Of a stretch of 64,000 nucleotides of DNA, positions 24,601 to 36,600 are shown piece by piece. The notes under the pieces were generated by a model, which saw nothing but the letters and a program-made list of their open reading frames with translations, was not told the origin of the DNA and made no database searches. Position 1 is the stretch's first letter. Every line of letters begins with the position of its first letter. This DNA comes from Leptodactylus fallax (lineage: Eukaryota > Chordata > Amphibia > Anura > Leptodactylidae): contig CAMRHE010000029.1 of the NCBI GenBank assembly GCA_947044405.1, positions 705,001 to 769,000 of the forward strand. The letters run 5' to 3'. The translations under genes were made by a program, and so were the position numbers.

Positions 24601-27600
24601 AAATCTAAAGATAATAAACTCTCTGAACAAAATAAAACAATTGTACAAATCCTAGGAAGCACATGAGGATTACACAGCATGGGATTAGGGATTCTACAAA
24701 ACCACAGTTTATTCCTCTTTTAATAAGAATGGTTACATTATTCTAACCATATTGGTGAACATTCTGAGCTATTGTTGTATCTTGGTAAAATCTTCACATG
24801 TTAAGACTGCACGGATAGTACATATAGAAGGTAAACTGATGTTATTAGTCTCGGCTGTCACAGATTATGATTTCCAATAATAAACCGGCCTTGACTCTGT
24901 AGTGCAGAAGAGCCGTCATCTCATGTCTCATGTTACGATTGACCTGATTGTTCTGTGCCTGGTCCCGGAACAAAGGAGTATAAATATCCCAGTCCCTGCA
25001 CAAGGCTACACACATTACAATGGGTTTAAGCTGGAGCATCCTAGACCTCCATGTTTCTGATTTCCATTGGCCCCAGCAGCCCTATTTCCTGCCTGTGTTA
25101 TATCAGCTGGGGTCTGTTTATTCATCTTCTCTTCTGTTTGTGGTAGGGCAATAACTAAGTTTCCTCATACTAATCCTTACAAGATGTAATGAACTTGCTC
25201 AGATGCTACATCACTGGCAAAGTATAATATGAAAGGTACATATGTATGCATAATGGTATACACATCATATTAACACAGAATATGCAGATAATAAGATACT
25301 GTTCTTCCTAGAGCAACAACTGATGTTTAGCCTGGAAATCAACCTGCTGTCTTATATAAGAGCAAGATATGACAGAGGGAGAAAAGCTGAGCTCTGTGAT
25401 ATGAAGTCATATAAGTCTCTGTGAAAAAGTCTCTGTGAAAAAGTTTGGACACCCCTATTAATCTTAATCATTTTTAGTTCTAAATATTTGGGTGTTTGCA
25501 ACAGCCATTTCAATTTGATATATCTAATAACTGATGGACACAGTAATATTTCAGGATTGAAATGAGGTTTATTGTACTAACAGAAAATGTGCAATATGCA
25601 TAAAACCAAAATTTGACCGGGGCAAAAGTATGGGCACCTCAACAGAAAAGTGACATTAATATTTAGTAGATCCTCCTTTTGCAAAAATAACAGCCTCTAG
25701 TCGCTTCCTGTAGCTTTTAATCAGTTCCTGGATCCTGGATGAAGGTATTTTTGACCATTCCTCTTTACAAAACAATTCCAGTTCAGTTAAGTTTGATGGT
25801 CGCCGAGCATGGACAGCCCGCTTCAAATTATCCCACAGATGTTCAATGATATTCAGGTCTGGGGACTGGGATGGCCATTCCAGAACATTGTAATTGTTCC
25901 TCTGCATGAATGCCTGAGTAGATTTGGAGCTGTGTTTTGGATCATTGTCTTGCTGAAATATCCATCCCCGGCGTAACTTCAAATTCGTCACTGATTCTTG
26001 TACATTATTCTCAAGAATCTGCTGATACTGAGTTGAATCCATGCGACCCTCAACTTTAACAAGATTCCCGGTGCCGGCATTGGCCACACAGCCCCAAAGC
26101 ATGATGGAACCTCCACCAAATTTTACAGTGGGTAGCAAGTGTTTTTCTTGGAATGCTGTGTTTTTTTGACGCCATGCATAACGCCTTTTTGTATGACCAA
26201 ACAACTCAATCTTTGTTTCATCAGTCCACAGGACCTTCTTCCAAAATGAAGCTTGCTTGTCCAAATGTGCTTTTGCATACCTCAGGCGACTCTGTTTGTG
26301 GCGTGCTTTCAGAAACGGCTTCTTTCGCATCACTCTCCCATACAGCTTCTCCTTGTGCAAAGTGTGCTGTATTGTTGACCGATGCACAGTGACACCATCT
26401 GCAGCAAGATGATGCTGCAGCTCTTTGGAGGTGGTCTGTGGATTGTCCTTGACTGTTCTCACCATTCTTCTTCTCTGCCTTTCTGATATTTTTCTTGGCC
26501 TGCCACTTCTGGGCTTAACAAGAACTGTCCCTGTGGTCTTCCATTTCCTTACTATGTTCCTCATAGTGGAAACTGACAGGTTAAATCTCTGAGACAACTT
26601 TTTGTATCCTTCCCCTGAACAACTAAGTTGAACAATCTTTGTTTTCAGATCATTTGAGAGTTGTTTTGAGGAGCCCATGATGCCACTCTTCAGAGGAGAT
26701 TCAAATAGGAGAACAACTTGCAATTGGCCACCTTAAATACCTTTTCTCATGATTGGATACACCTGGCTATGAAGTTAAAAGCTCAGTGAGGTTACAAAAC
26801 CAATTTTGTGCTTCAGTAAGTCAGTAAAAAGTAGTTAGGAGTATTCAAATCAATAAAATGATAAGGGTACCCAAATTTTTGCACCGGTCAAATTTTGGTT
26901 TAATGCATATTGCACATTTTCTGTTAGTACAATAAACCTCATTTCAATCCTAAAATATTACTGTGTCCATCAGTTATTAGATATATCAAATTGAAATGGC
27001 TGTTGCAAACACCCAAATATTTAGAACTAAAAATGATTAAGATTAATAGGGGTGCCCAAACTTTTTCATATGACTGTATAGGTATATATTATTTGGAGCA
27101 GGACTTCTGAGAAAAAAAGCAGAGTAAATCCTGACAGGACTCCTAGGAGAGACAGTGAGAGTCCTGATTACTCCGCCCACATATAATTATTGACAGCTCT
27201 CTCTGTATCAGTGTGTACACAGAAGGCTGCCCATCACTGTGAGTAGCGGGGTAATCAGGATTCTCACTGCTTCTCCTAGGAGTCCTGACTCCTTTTTACT
27301 CAGAAATCCTGCTCCAAATCATATAAACCTATATATCACAGAACTCAGCTTTTCTTTATAATATCCTTCTCTCAGGTATGGCAACAAAAATCACCTCCTT
27401 GATGGAAAAAGAAAAACTCTAGTGCCACCTTTTGAAAGGTAGCTCCCTACAGATTAATGCCTAATATTCCAGAAACCTAGTGGCATGATCTGGAATTAAG
27501 GCCAAAACAGATTATCTCCTGGCATGGAAGTGCTCCACTGCAATATCACAGTTAGTTTCTCACTGTGAAGGCACAGTGCCCTATTGTGATGAACTATGCC

Positions 27601-30600
27601 ACATTGTGGATTTATAATCTCCTATTGTTATATCACAGTGTGGTCACTGAGATGTATCAATACCCTGTTGATATGCTGTAAAGCCCCATTGAGATGTCAC
27701 AGAACCTCATTGTGAGGTCACAGTGCCGCACTGTGATGCCACATTGCCCTATTGTGATCTCACAATCTCCCACTGTGATGTCACAATGCCCAATTAAAAT
27801 TCCACAAAGCCCCATTTGTATGTCACAATGATGTCACAGTCACTATTGTGATGACTGAATGATCCATTGTGATGTCACAAAGCTGCACTGTGAGGTCACA
27901 GTGCCTCACTGTGATGTCATAGAACCCCATTATACTGTCACAATGTCCATTGTGATGTCACAAAACCTCACTGAAATCTCACAAATCCCCATTGTGAGGT
28001 TAGAATGCCCCATTGTGAGGTCATAGAACCCTATTGTATTGTCATAATGTCTCATTGTGGTGTCACAAAACCGTATTGTTATGACTAAAATCACCATTAT
28101 AAGGTCTAAAAGTCTAATTTTCAGGTCACAATGCCTCATTGTGGTATTTCAATAACTTACAATTCTGTGTGGAAAAGAAAAAGCAAATAGAAGGGGTACT
28201 CCTAGTGAAGTACAATCAGTGCAAATGGTAGCAAAAGATCGAATACCAGATGGCCTCTCACCAAAACAGGTCAAACAACCACAGGAATAAAATAAAAAGA
28301 GCTGAATCTTCTTCTAGTCAATAAAAGTGAGCTGCTGCACCCGCCATCTTATCAGGACTCCGAGCGCTATGTTAAAAACATGCATCTGAGGAAATGGGCC
28401 ATGCCCATGGAATGTACGTCACACAGTGTATTTTGTAGTTTTAAAAAAGCAGCAGTGCCCTGGACTAAACCGCATTTATCTCCACGTGTTTCACAGAACC
28501 CCATTGTGTTATTATAATGCCCCATTCTTATTTCACAATGCATGTCACACAGTGTATTTTGTTGTTTTAATAAAGTATTTTTACTTGGAGCAGTGCCCTG
28601 GACTGAGCCTCATCTATCAACAAGTGTTTCACAGAACCCCATTGTGGTGTCACAATGCCCCATTGTGATGTTACTATGCCCACTGGTGACATCACAATGC
28701 TCAATTGTGATTTTGCCCCATTTTGATGACTATAATCACCCTTATGAAATCACAAAGACACATTGTGACATCTCAATTATTTATTGTGACAACACAATAC
28801 CTCATTGTGATGTCACAGAACCCCACTGTGCGGCCTCAATGTCCCACTGTCATGTCATAAAATCCCATTGTGAAGTCAGAATGCTCCACTGTTATATTTG
28901 AATGCCCTATTGTGATTTGATATTGCCCATCTCTGATTTCACAATGCCTCATTGTGATGTCATAGAACCCCACTATAATGCCTCCTTTGATGTCACACTG
29001 TCCCATTGTGATATCACAAAGCCCTATTTTGATGTCACAATGCCCCCTTGTGATTTAAGAAAATGGACAGGCAGCACTCTCTAGAGTTCAATGTGGGAAC
29101 AAATTTCCAAAAGGAGTGACCAAAATCCCTTAGCACTTCTGTACAGCAGTCAGTATAGGATAGGACAGCACTCCAAGTATTAACTTGTTTTTATTATATG
29201 CCGACATTTGAATCAAAAAATGACAACAGAGCCACTCAGTATAGGTGAAAAGCTCTCAATGTGTTCAACATTTGAGTCTAATGCCCTTTATCAGGCACAT
29301 ATGGCTAGAAGTAAGTGCAGGAGATAGATACATAGTGCTGGAGATAAAGGCTATCTGGGTTAAGGACAGGTATCAGGCTGGACTGGTGGTCAAACTGCTG
29401 AAACAGCTCATCTGTGCAGGGTCTGGGATATGTGTCCAGTGCATAGGTTATCAGTATGAAAAATCTACTTGTTGTCCAGAAAACTCCTTTAAATGACAAG
29501 TGTGGGTGCCTGCTTTCACTGATCCATCAGTGCTGTAATGATTGTAGTTTGGGATGCCTAGCTGTGGGTAGGGGAAATAGCAACCCAGTGACCCCACTTT
29601 GAGTTCACCCATTATCATAGTAGCTCCTCCATTACTTCCCATGACATTCAAACTTTGAGAAAAACACAGCATCCAGTTAAACCCCTGAAGAAAGAGATGG
29701 GTACAAAGTCGTGTGTTTTCACATGGCCAGTGTCTTTACTGTACACATTGTAGTATCACAGCAGTGTTATATAACTATAGTATAAAAATATTGGCCCAGA
29801 TTTTTTTGTTGTAGATATGACTAGACACTGGCTTAAATGTGGTGTATCCTAGGGACATTTGTGATGCATCTTGGTATAACTTACCACATCTTGGTGCATA
29901 TAATTTGAGCCAAACTGTCTTGCTAGACATGTGGGTCTGGCTTAAGGCTAAGGCCCCACATTGCAGAAACACCACTTTTTCTGTTGCAGATTTTGCTGAT
30001 AAAGGCAATAGTGGCTACAAAGGTAATGGGAAATATAAACTAAGCTCTTATACTGTACTTTTCCCTTCTGCTCAACCCACTACTGGCTTTGGCTCAAAAA
30101 ACTGCAGCAAAATCTGCAACCAAAAATGCATCTTTTCCACAACCTGGGGCCTTACCTAAGTGTCAAAATTGTTTTGTGAAATTCTGTCTCAAAGGAAGCA
30201 AACTAAAAGGTTGATATGCTAGACAGTCTATGCTCAGCCACTGTGATAAATTTGGCGCATTGTCAGACTGTCTATCAAAGTCTAGCTATTAGTAAATCTG
30301 TGCCATTGTGTTCACTTTTGTGATTGTAATGTATTTGTACTGACAATCTGAAAAAAAAAATATTTGAGTGGAGGCCAACACACTAGTCTCTAGGAACTTC
30401 CCATTATCATTTATTTATCAGAATGCACCCTTAGGGACTGCACATTCACTTTGTAGAGAAATAATTAGGAAAGATTTTTTCAGAATGTTCTAATCTGAGA
30501 AATTCAATTACTGCTTATCTCAGAGGAGTCATTCATAGGCAATGGCTCATTACATATCTCAATACATGGTACTGACACCCAGCCCATGCAACATAGTTAT

Positions 30601-33600
30601 CAAAGCACAAGACAAGGAATGGTATCGAGACTAGGTTCACATTTGATAGTAGTGACAGCAGAATGCATTATAAACATATTTAATAAGAATCAATCATAGC
30701 AGACTATTCTTACACCATAAATACCAATATACTATGTATAGTACTTGATCTTACCTCTACTATTTGGCCCAAGTCTTCAACATACATCTTCTCAGTTTCT
30801 ATTAATTCAATTAAGACATACCTGCAGTGAAAAAGAAAAAAAATATTAAAGATTGGTAAAAATGCTGAAAATCAGCGCGTCATGAAGGTGCAAAATTTAA
30901 CAGTATGATCCGCTCATTTAGAAATTATCACTAAATTAGGTGTACAGGATTATCTCAACTTGTCACTTACCAAAGTACATTTCCACACCTGTCTGCAATG
31001 GGACATTACATCCTTGGTATTATAGGCAGAATGCACAAACACAACAAGAAGACTAACCCAAAGCTGCAGCAACATCATTTGCTAACTCTAGCATCAGCAA
31101 TTCAACAAGTAAGGCTGCAGATGACAGACACCACCAAGAAGTCCTAGCCTAGATTCAGCTGACGCTACTATCAGGCCTCTGTCTCTGCAGTTATCCTGCA
31201 AGCATTTTATTAAACTTTAATAACCTATTTAGCCAGCCAGTGATCTCCCACTCAGTGTGGCCCATGGGAGAAGGGATAGCTACAGAGCACACTAGTGTCT
31301 TGTCCGGTATTATGAAGAAATACTATAGACAAACACAGTATATAAGCAGTGCGCCTGTTGTACCTGCCACATTCTGGAACTTATGCTGCATTTTGAGTAT
31401 GGTCTTGTATATCAGGTATGCAAACAGCACCAATGTCATTAGTGGCACTTTAGGGCATCTGTAAATTGGATCTTTCGCCACCTCCACCAAATCCAGCTCA
31501 TTGTATCATTTAAGCTCTGCTCCACTAACTCCAGCACAGTTGGAATTTTTCCTCTAGTCCCCAATGTTCCAGAGCAATCAATGCAGGTAGTTTTGGTGTC
31601 TGATATGCTATTAAGGCTCTCTACTGTCAGATGGACAGTGTCAGGTAAATGGTATGATTCAGAACTCCAATCAGAAGTGGACAGTGGAAGGACTCAGAAT
31701 TACACCTCTTGCATGCTTCTGCCTGACACCGCCCTCCTGACAGTACAGAGTCTAGGTAGCATATCAGGCACTAAAACTACCTGCATTGATTGCTCTGGAA
31801 CAGTGGGGGCTACAGAAAAAAAGACCAACTGTGCTGGGATCAGTGGAGCTGCGCCTATTAAATGATGCAAAGAGCTGTATCAAATGGAGATGGAGAAAGG
31901 TCCTTTTAAAGGGGATTTTTGGGATTCTGATATTGATGGCCTACCTATAGGGTATGTTCACAAAGTGGAATTTGGTGATGATTTTGAGGCAGATTCCAGA
32001 TAAGCACCAAATTCTGCTTCCCATTCTTTTTCAATGGGAGACAGAGATTGGAGTAGGATGCTGAGAAAATAAGCATCCTGCTGATTGGACTATGTTCACA
32101 CAACCGTTATTTAATGTCCATTGTTCTCATCCATCACAAAAGTAAACAAACATGATGGAAGGTGGGGCTTAGCCTTATAAGATTGGTGGAGGTTCAACAT
32201 TGACACCCTCACCAATCTGCTGTTTAAAGTGCCTAGAGCATTCAGAAGAGCACAGAAGTTTCTTCACTGCTTACCAAGAGCAGCATTGTAGTATAATGTT
32301 GTACCGTGTTTTCAAGAGCAGCATTGTACATTATATTGGCTGTGTCTGGTTTTACAGCTGAGGGTGGGTTCACACCTGCGCTTGCTGTCCGTCCGTTGCC
32401 AATCCAGTGAAAATCTCGGCGAACTGGATTGGCATCGGATACAGACCGGTCAGCGACGCATTGGTTAAAAACCCATTCATTTGAATGGGTTTTTAAAGCA
32501 ATGCGCGGGTGTGCGCTTACACCCTCTGCGCTGCGAATCCTTTTTTTTTCGTCGGAAACAAAGTCGGACACGCAGGACTTCATGTCTGACGAAAAAAAAC
32601 GGCTTCGCAGCGCAGAGGTAGTAAGCGCACACCCGCGCATTGCTTTAAAAACCCATTCAAATGAATGGGTTTTTAACCAATGCGTCGCTGACCGGTCTGT
32701 ATCCGATGCCAATCCAGTTCGCCGAGATTTTCACTGGATTGGCAACGGACGGATAGCAAGCGCAGGTGTGAACCCACTCTCACCGTCACTCACTTGAATG
32801 GACCTCAGCAGTAAGCAGGACATGTGGCAGATGACTATGGCTTGTGAGGCAGAAGCAGCACCCACATAAGTGTCACAATTGCTTCAAACAGTTCATTCGT
32901 CAAGGTGCCAGGTGTCAGACCCTTGCCAATCTGATATTGATGGCCTAACCCAAGGTTAGGTCAATAATACCTAAATTCCTTTAAAATGTCCACAGCTTTT
33001 GGTGCAGTTTTTCATGTAGTTTTTGAATTAAAATCAGAGGTGAATTTAAAAGGAATAGGAAATATAAAGGAAAAACTAAAGCTAGGCGACATGTAGTTGC
33101 TTCGATAATAGCTCAGTAACTGAAGGTCACCAAATATAGTTAATTGTTATCAAAAGGCAAACCACAATGGCATTTAGAAAATCACAAACTCAGTACTTCT
33201 ACGCTGACAAAATGAGATCTTCTATATATAAACTTCCTGAAATTTGCGCGTTTACATATAATAATGAAGCAACGGGAAAGGCCGCTCATTAACACCAGCA
33301 ATCTAGAGGATCACGCTCCCTTGTTCTTAATATAGAACTGGTACATGAATGTCATCACTTGCAGAACTAATGAGGGATGTTTGGCTGCAGCGACACCACC
33401 CATTATCCAGAACGCCTCAGTAATTACTGCAGCCAGGCAAAAAACCATGCTCCGCGTCAAAACCTGAGGGTGGTAAGTGACGAAAGAGCCACTGACTGGT
33501 CACGTCCCCCGGAACCCACTTCTACCAATTCATGCCCCTTTTGTGCTAAAACATTTCCACTTATTGGAGGCCCCATGATGCGGCCCGCAGCAAAAAATGC

Positions 33601-36600
33601 CTTGCAACGCTTTTCACAGAAAGTCCGCAGAGGTTTGCTCTGTGGACTTTCTGATTCAAGTATACCTATAGGGAAACCAATGGCGTTTCTGTAGGTATAA
33701 TTGACATGCTGTGATTTCCAAAAACGCAACGGTTTTGGGAATCGCAGCGTAACTGCTGCGTGTATTTTCCCACAATGTGTGGATGGGATTTGCCCCACAT
33801 GGGGCCCCGACCTAAAACACAAGATTCTGGTGCATTAAGGGTATGTTCGGGTATGTTCACACACTGGAATTTGGTGTTGAGTGTGAGGTGGATTCCACCT
33901 CAAAATCAGTTTCATATTCTGCCTGAAACCAGCCTTCATTGATTTCATTGGGAGGCAAATGCAGATTTTTTCAGCTAGCGTAATGCTCCATCATCAGCCA
34001 GATTCCACCTGATAACCCCCATTGAAGTGAATGGGAAGCGAAAAATATCCCACCTGGCAGGTGGGAAACTTGCAAATTCTGCCACAGAATTTGGTCAAGT
34101 GGAGAAGTTCAACTTCAAATTCCTGAAGCTGAATTTTTCAGCTAGGAAAAATTCAGCCATGTGAACATATCTGTAGACTGGTGAATTTGCCCCACTGTCT
34201 GATGGGAAATAGTGGTGTCCTTCCACTTGATATGGTCAGATCAGCATTAGAGTAGGTCCCCCTCATGCCACTAAAACAGTTCTGACCCACTGAGGCATAA
34301 GCTCCACAAGATCTCTGAAGGTGTCTTGTGATATCTGGCATTGAGGTTAGTAGTAGTTCCTTTAAAGGGAATGTGTCGCCAGAAAATGACCTGTTTTTTT
34401 AATCAAAACAGACTTGTTTTTCCAGCACATTCCACAATCAGACTGAGATCTGGGGAATTTGGAGGCCAAGTCAACAGCTTGAACACTTTCTTACATTCCT
34501 CAGATCATTCCTGAAGAGTTTTTGTAGTGTGGCAGGATGCTATAGTCTGCTGAAAGAGCTCACTGCCATTTGTTAAGTCTATTGGCATGAAGAGAGGTGT
34601 TTGGGTGGCAACAATGTTCACATAGGTGTTGTGACGTCATTTGTTTTACAGTAACGTTTCTGTAGGATCCTTGGGCTAAATCTGGTAGGTACTATCCATT
34701 GCATATGGGGAGCACCCCAAAAGACCTGCCATTTTTGGAATTAATGGAACCACTCTCACCCCAGTCCCACAGGCCCGCTGCCTTGGGATAACCCTAGACT
34801 CTGACCTATCCTTCAAGTCGTATATTCAAACCCTCAACACCTCCTGCCGCCTCCAACTCAAGAACATCCATCGAATCCGCTCCTTCCTCACCCCTGAATC
34901 TACAAAGATGCTAGTCCACACCCTCATAATCTCCCGCCTAGACTACTGTAACACCCTTCTCTATGGCCTCCCAGCTAACACCCTCGCCCCCCCTCCAGTC
35001 CACCTTAAACTGTGCTGCTCGCCTAATACACCTCTCCCCCCGTTCTTCATCGGCCGCTCCCCTCTGCCAATCCTTTCACTGGCTCCCCGTTGCCCAGTGA
35101 ATAGAGTTCAAATTACTAACGCTGACATTCAAAGCCATCCACAACCTGTCCCCTACATATATCTCGACCTAATCTCCCTCTAACTGCCCACACGTAACCT
35201 CCGATCCTCCAAAGACCTCCTACTCCACTCTGCTCTTATCCGCTCTTCACACAAACGTCTCCAAGACTTCTCCCGTGCATCCCCCATACTCTGGAACTCA
35301 TTACCAAGACACATAAGACTGTCCCCCACAGTCACAAGCTTCAAGAAGGCCCTGAAGACTCACCTATTCAAGAAAGCCTACAACCTCCAATAATGCTACT
35401 GTCACCACACCACCACCTGAGCAGCCTCTACCCCCACCCTCTGTCTCTATCCCTCTTCCCTCATAGATTGTAAGCCCTTGTGGGCAGGGCCCTCTATCCC
35501 ACTGTGCCAGTTAGTCTCTGTCAGCATTATCTGTTTTGTATATCTGGTGTACCGTATGTAAATCCGCAAATGTAAAGCACCATGGAATTAATGGTGCTAT
35601 ATAAATAAACAATAATAATAATAATAATAATTTTTGAGATGCTCTAAATCAATTGTCTTGCCATCACAGTTTGACCTGTGTCATAGTTGCTCAAATCCTT
35701 ATGCTTGCCTGTTTTCCTGCTTCCTACATGCAGATGTGTAATTACTGGATATTACATCCCACTCCTTGACAGGTGCCATTGTAATAAGATAATACCATTT
35801 ATAACAAATTGTCTACCCCCCATATACCCAAAAAGGACTCACTTACATACTCTTTTCTAAGGCACTCTTCCTTTCTTCTTCTGTTTCTTCAGGGGGATAG
35901 GAGGAAGCAACAGATATTGATGTTTCAGAAGCTATAGACTCATCCTCCTTGGAGTCTGAGAGGTAGGACTTGTGCGGATCCTGAAAAGTAAAGAGTCATC
36001 TATCTATGTCAATGAAGCAAAACATTTTCATGATGCTGTTTATCCATTTATCAGTGTGATTTACTGTCCTGACATTCTGCCTTGCAGAACTTTGAGAAAG
36101 ATAAAACACTTGCAGAGTAGATCAGTTTCAAATGACTATACACATTTAGCATTCAGCAAAGTTTTTCCCATTTTTTCTTGTTAGTTTCTTATTCAGAAGT
36201 TGTATGCTGCCTTTATAGCAGATTTCTTTAGGACAGGCCACACAAGTGAATGGTGGTCTTCTTGACATGCTGTACATAAAGCACAATAACATGCAGTACT
36301 ATAACTTACATAATAGTATGAACTACAAAAGGAGATGTAGGCAAAGATTGTGCCTGAGGTTGTAACTAGAATTAAAGGAGTAGAAACAGTGTATTGAAAG
36401 GTGATAATAATAAGCCATGTCTACTATGCAACAATGTCTGTGTGCAGTAAAAGCTCAGAGTTTTTGAGGTTCAGAGCCCCCCTGATACCATTACGCTAGT
36501 AGCTTTGTGACTATAATGGGTGTCTGCTGTTTTCAAACTAAAAGCGGCAGAGAGAAAAGTCCTCCTTGTAGGACTTTTCTCTCTGCCAATTTTCGGCAGT

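Noticed and set aside
27930..28901. Repetitive His/Cys/Asp-rich open frames
   Set aside because: They are translations of the minisatellite unit in different phases; no start context or conservation supports a gene.
27545..29055. CRISPR-like array
   Set aside because: Units are contiguous and degenerate, without constant repeats separated by unique spacers, and the DNA is clearly eukaryotic.
21849..30821. Assignment of the GEF gene to TRIO or KALRN
   Set aside because: The DH-PH core fits all three paralogs, but the [14 protein letters not shown] start and [10 protein letters not shown] stop fit ARHGEF25, and the protein ends shortly after the PH domain without SH3, Ig or kinase domains.
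32242..32797. Two long frames (156 and 122 residues) with nearly the same protein on opposite strands
   Set aside because: They are mirror images produced by the 422-bp palindrome and have no protein family features.
33377..33822. Frames of 105 and 121 residues on opposite strands
   Set aside because: They overlap MITE-like inverted segments and show no domain or codon pattern.
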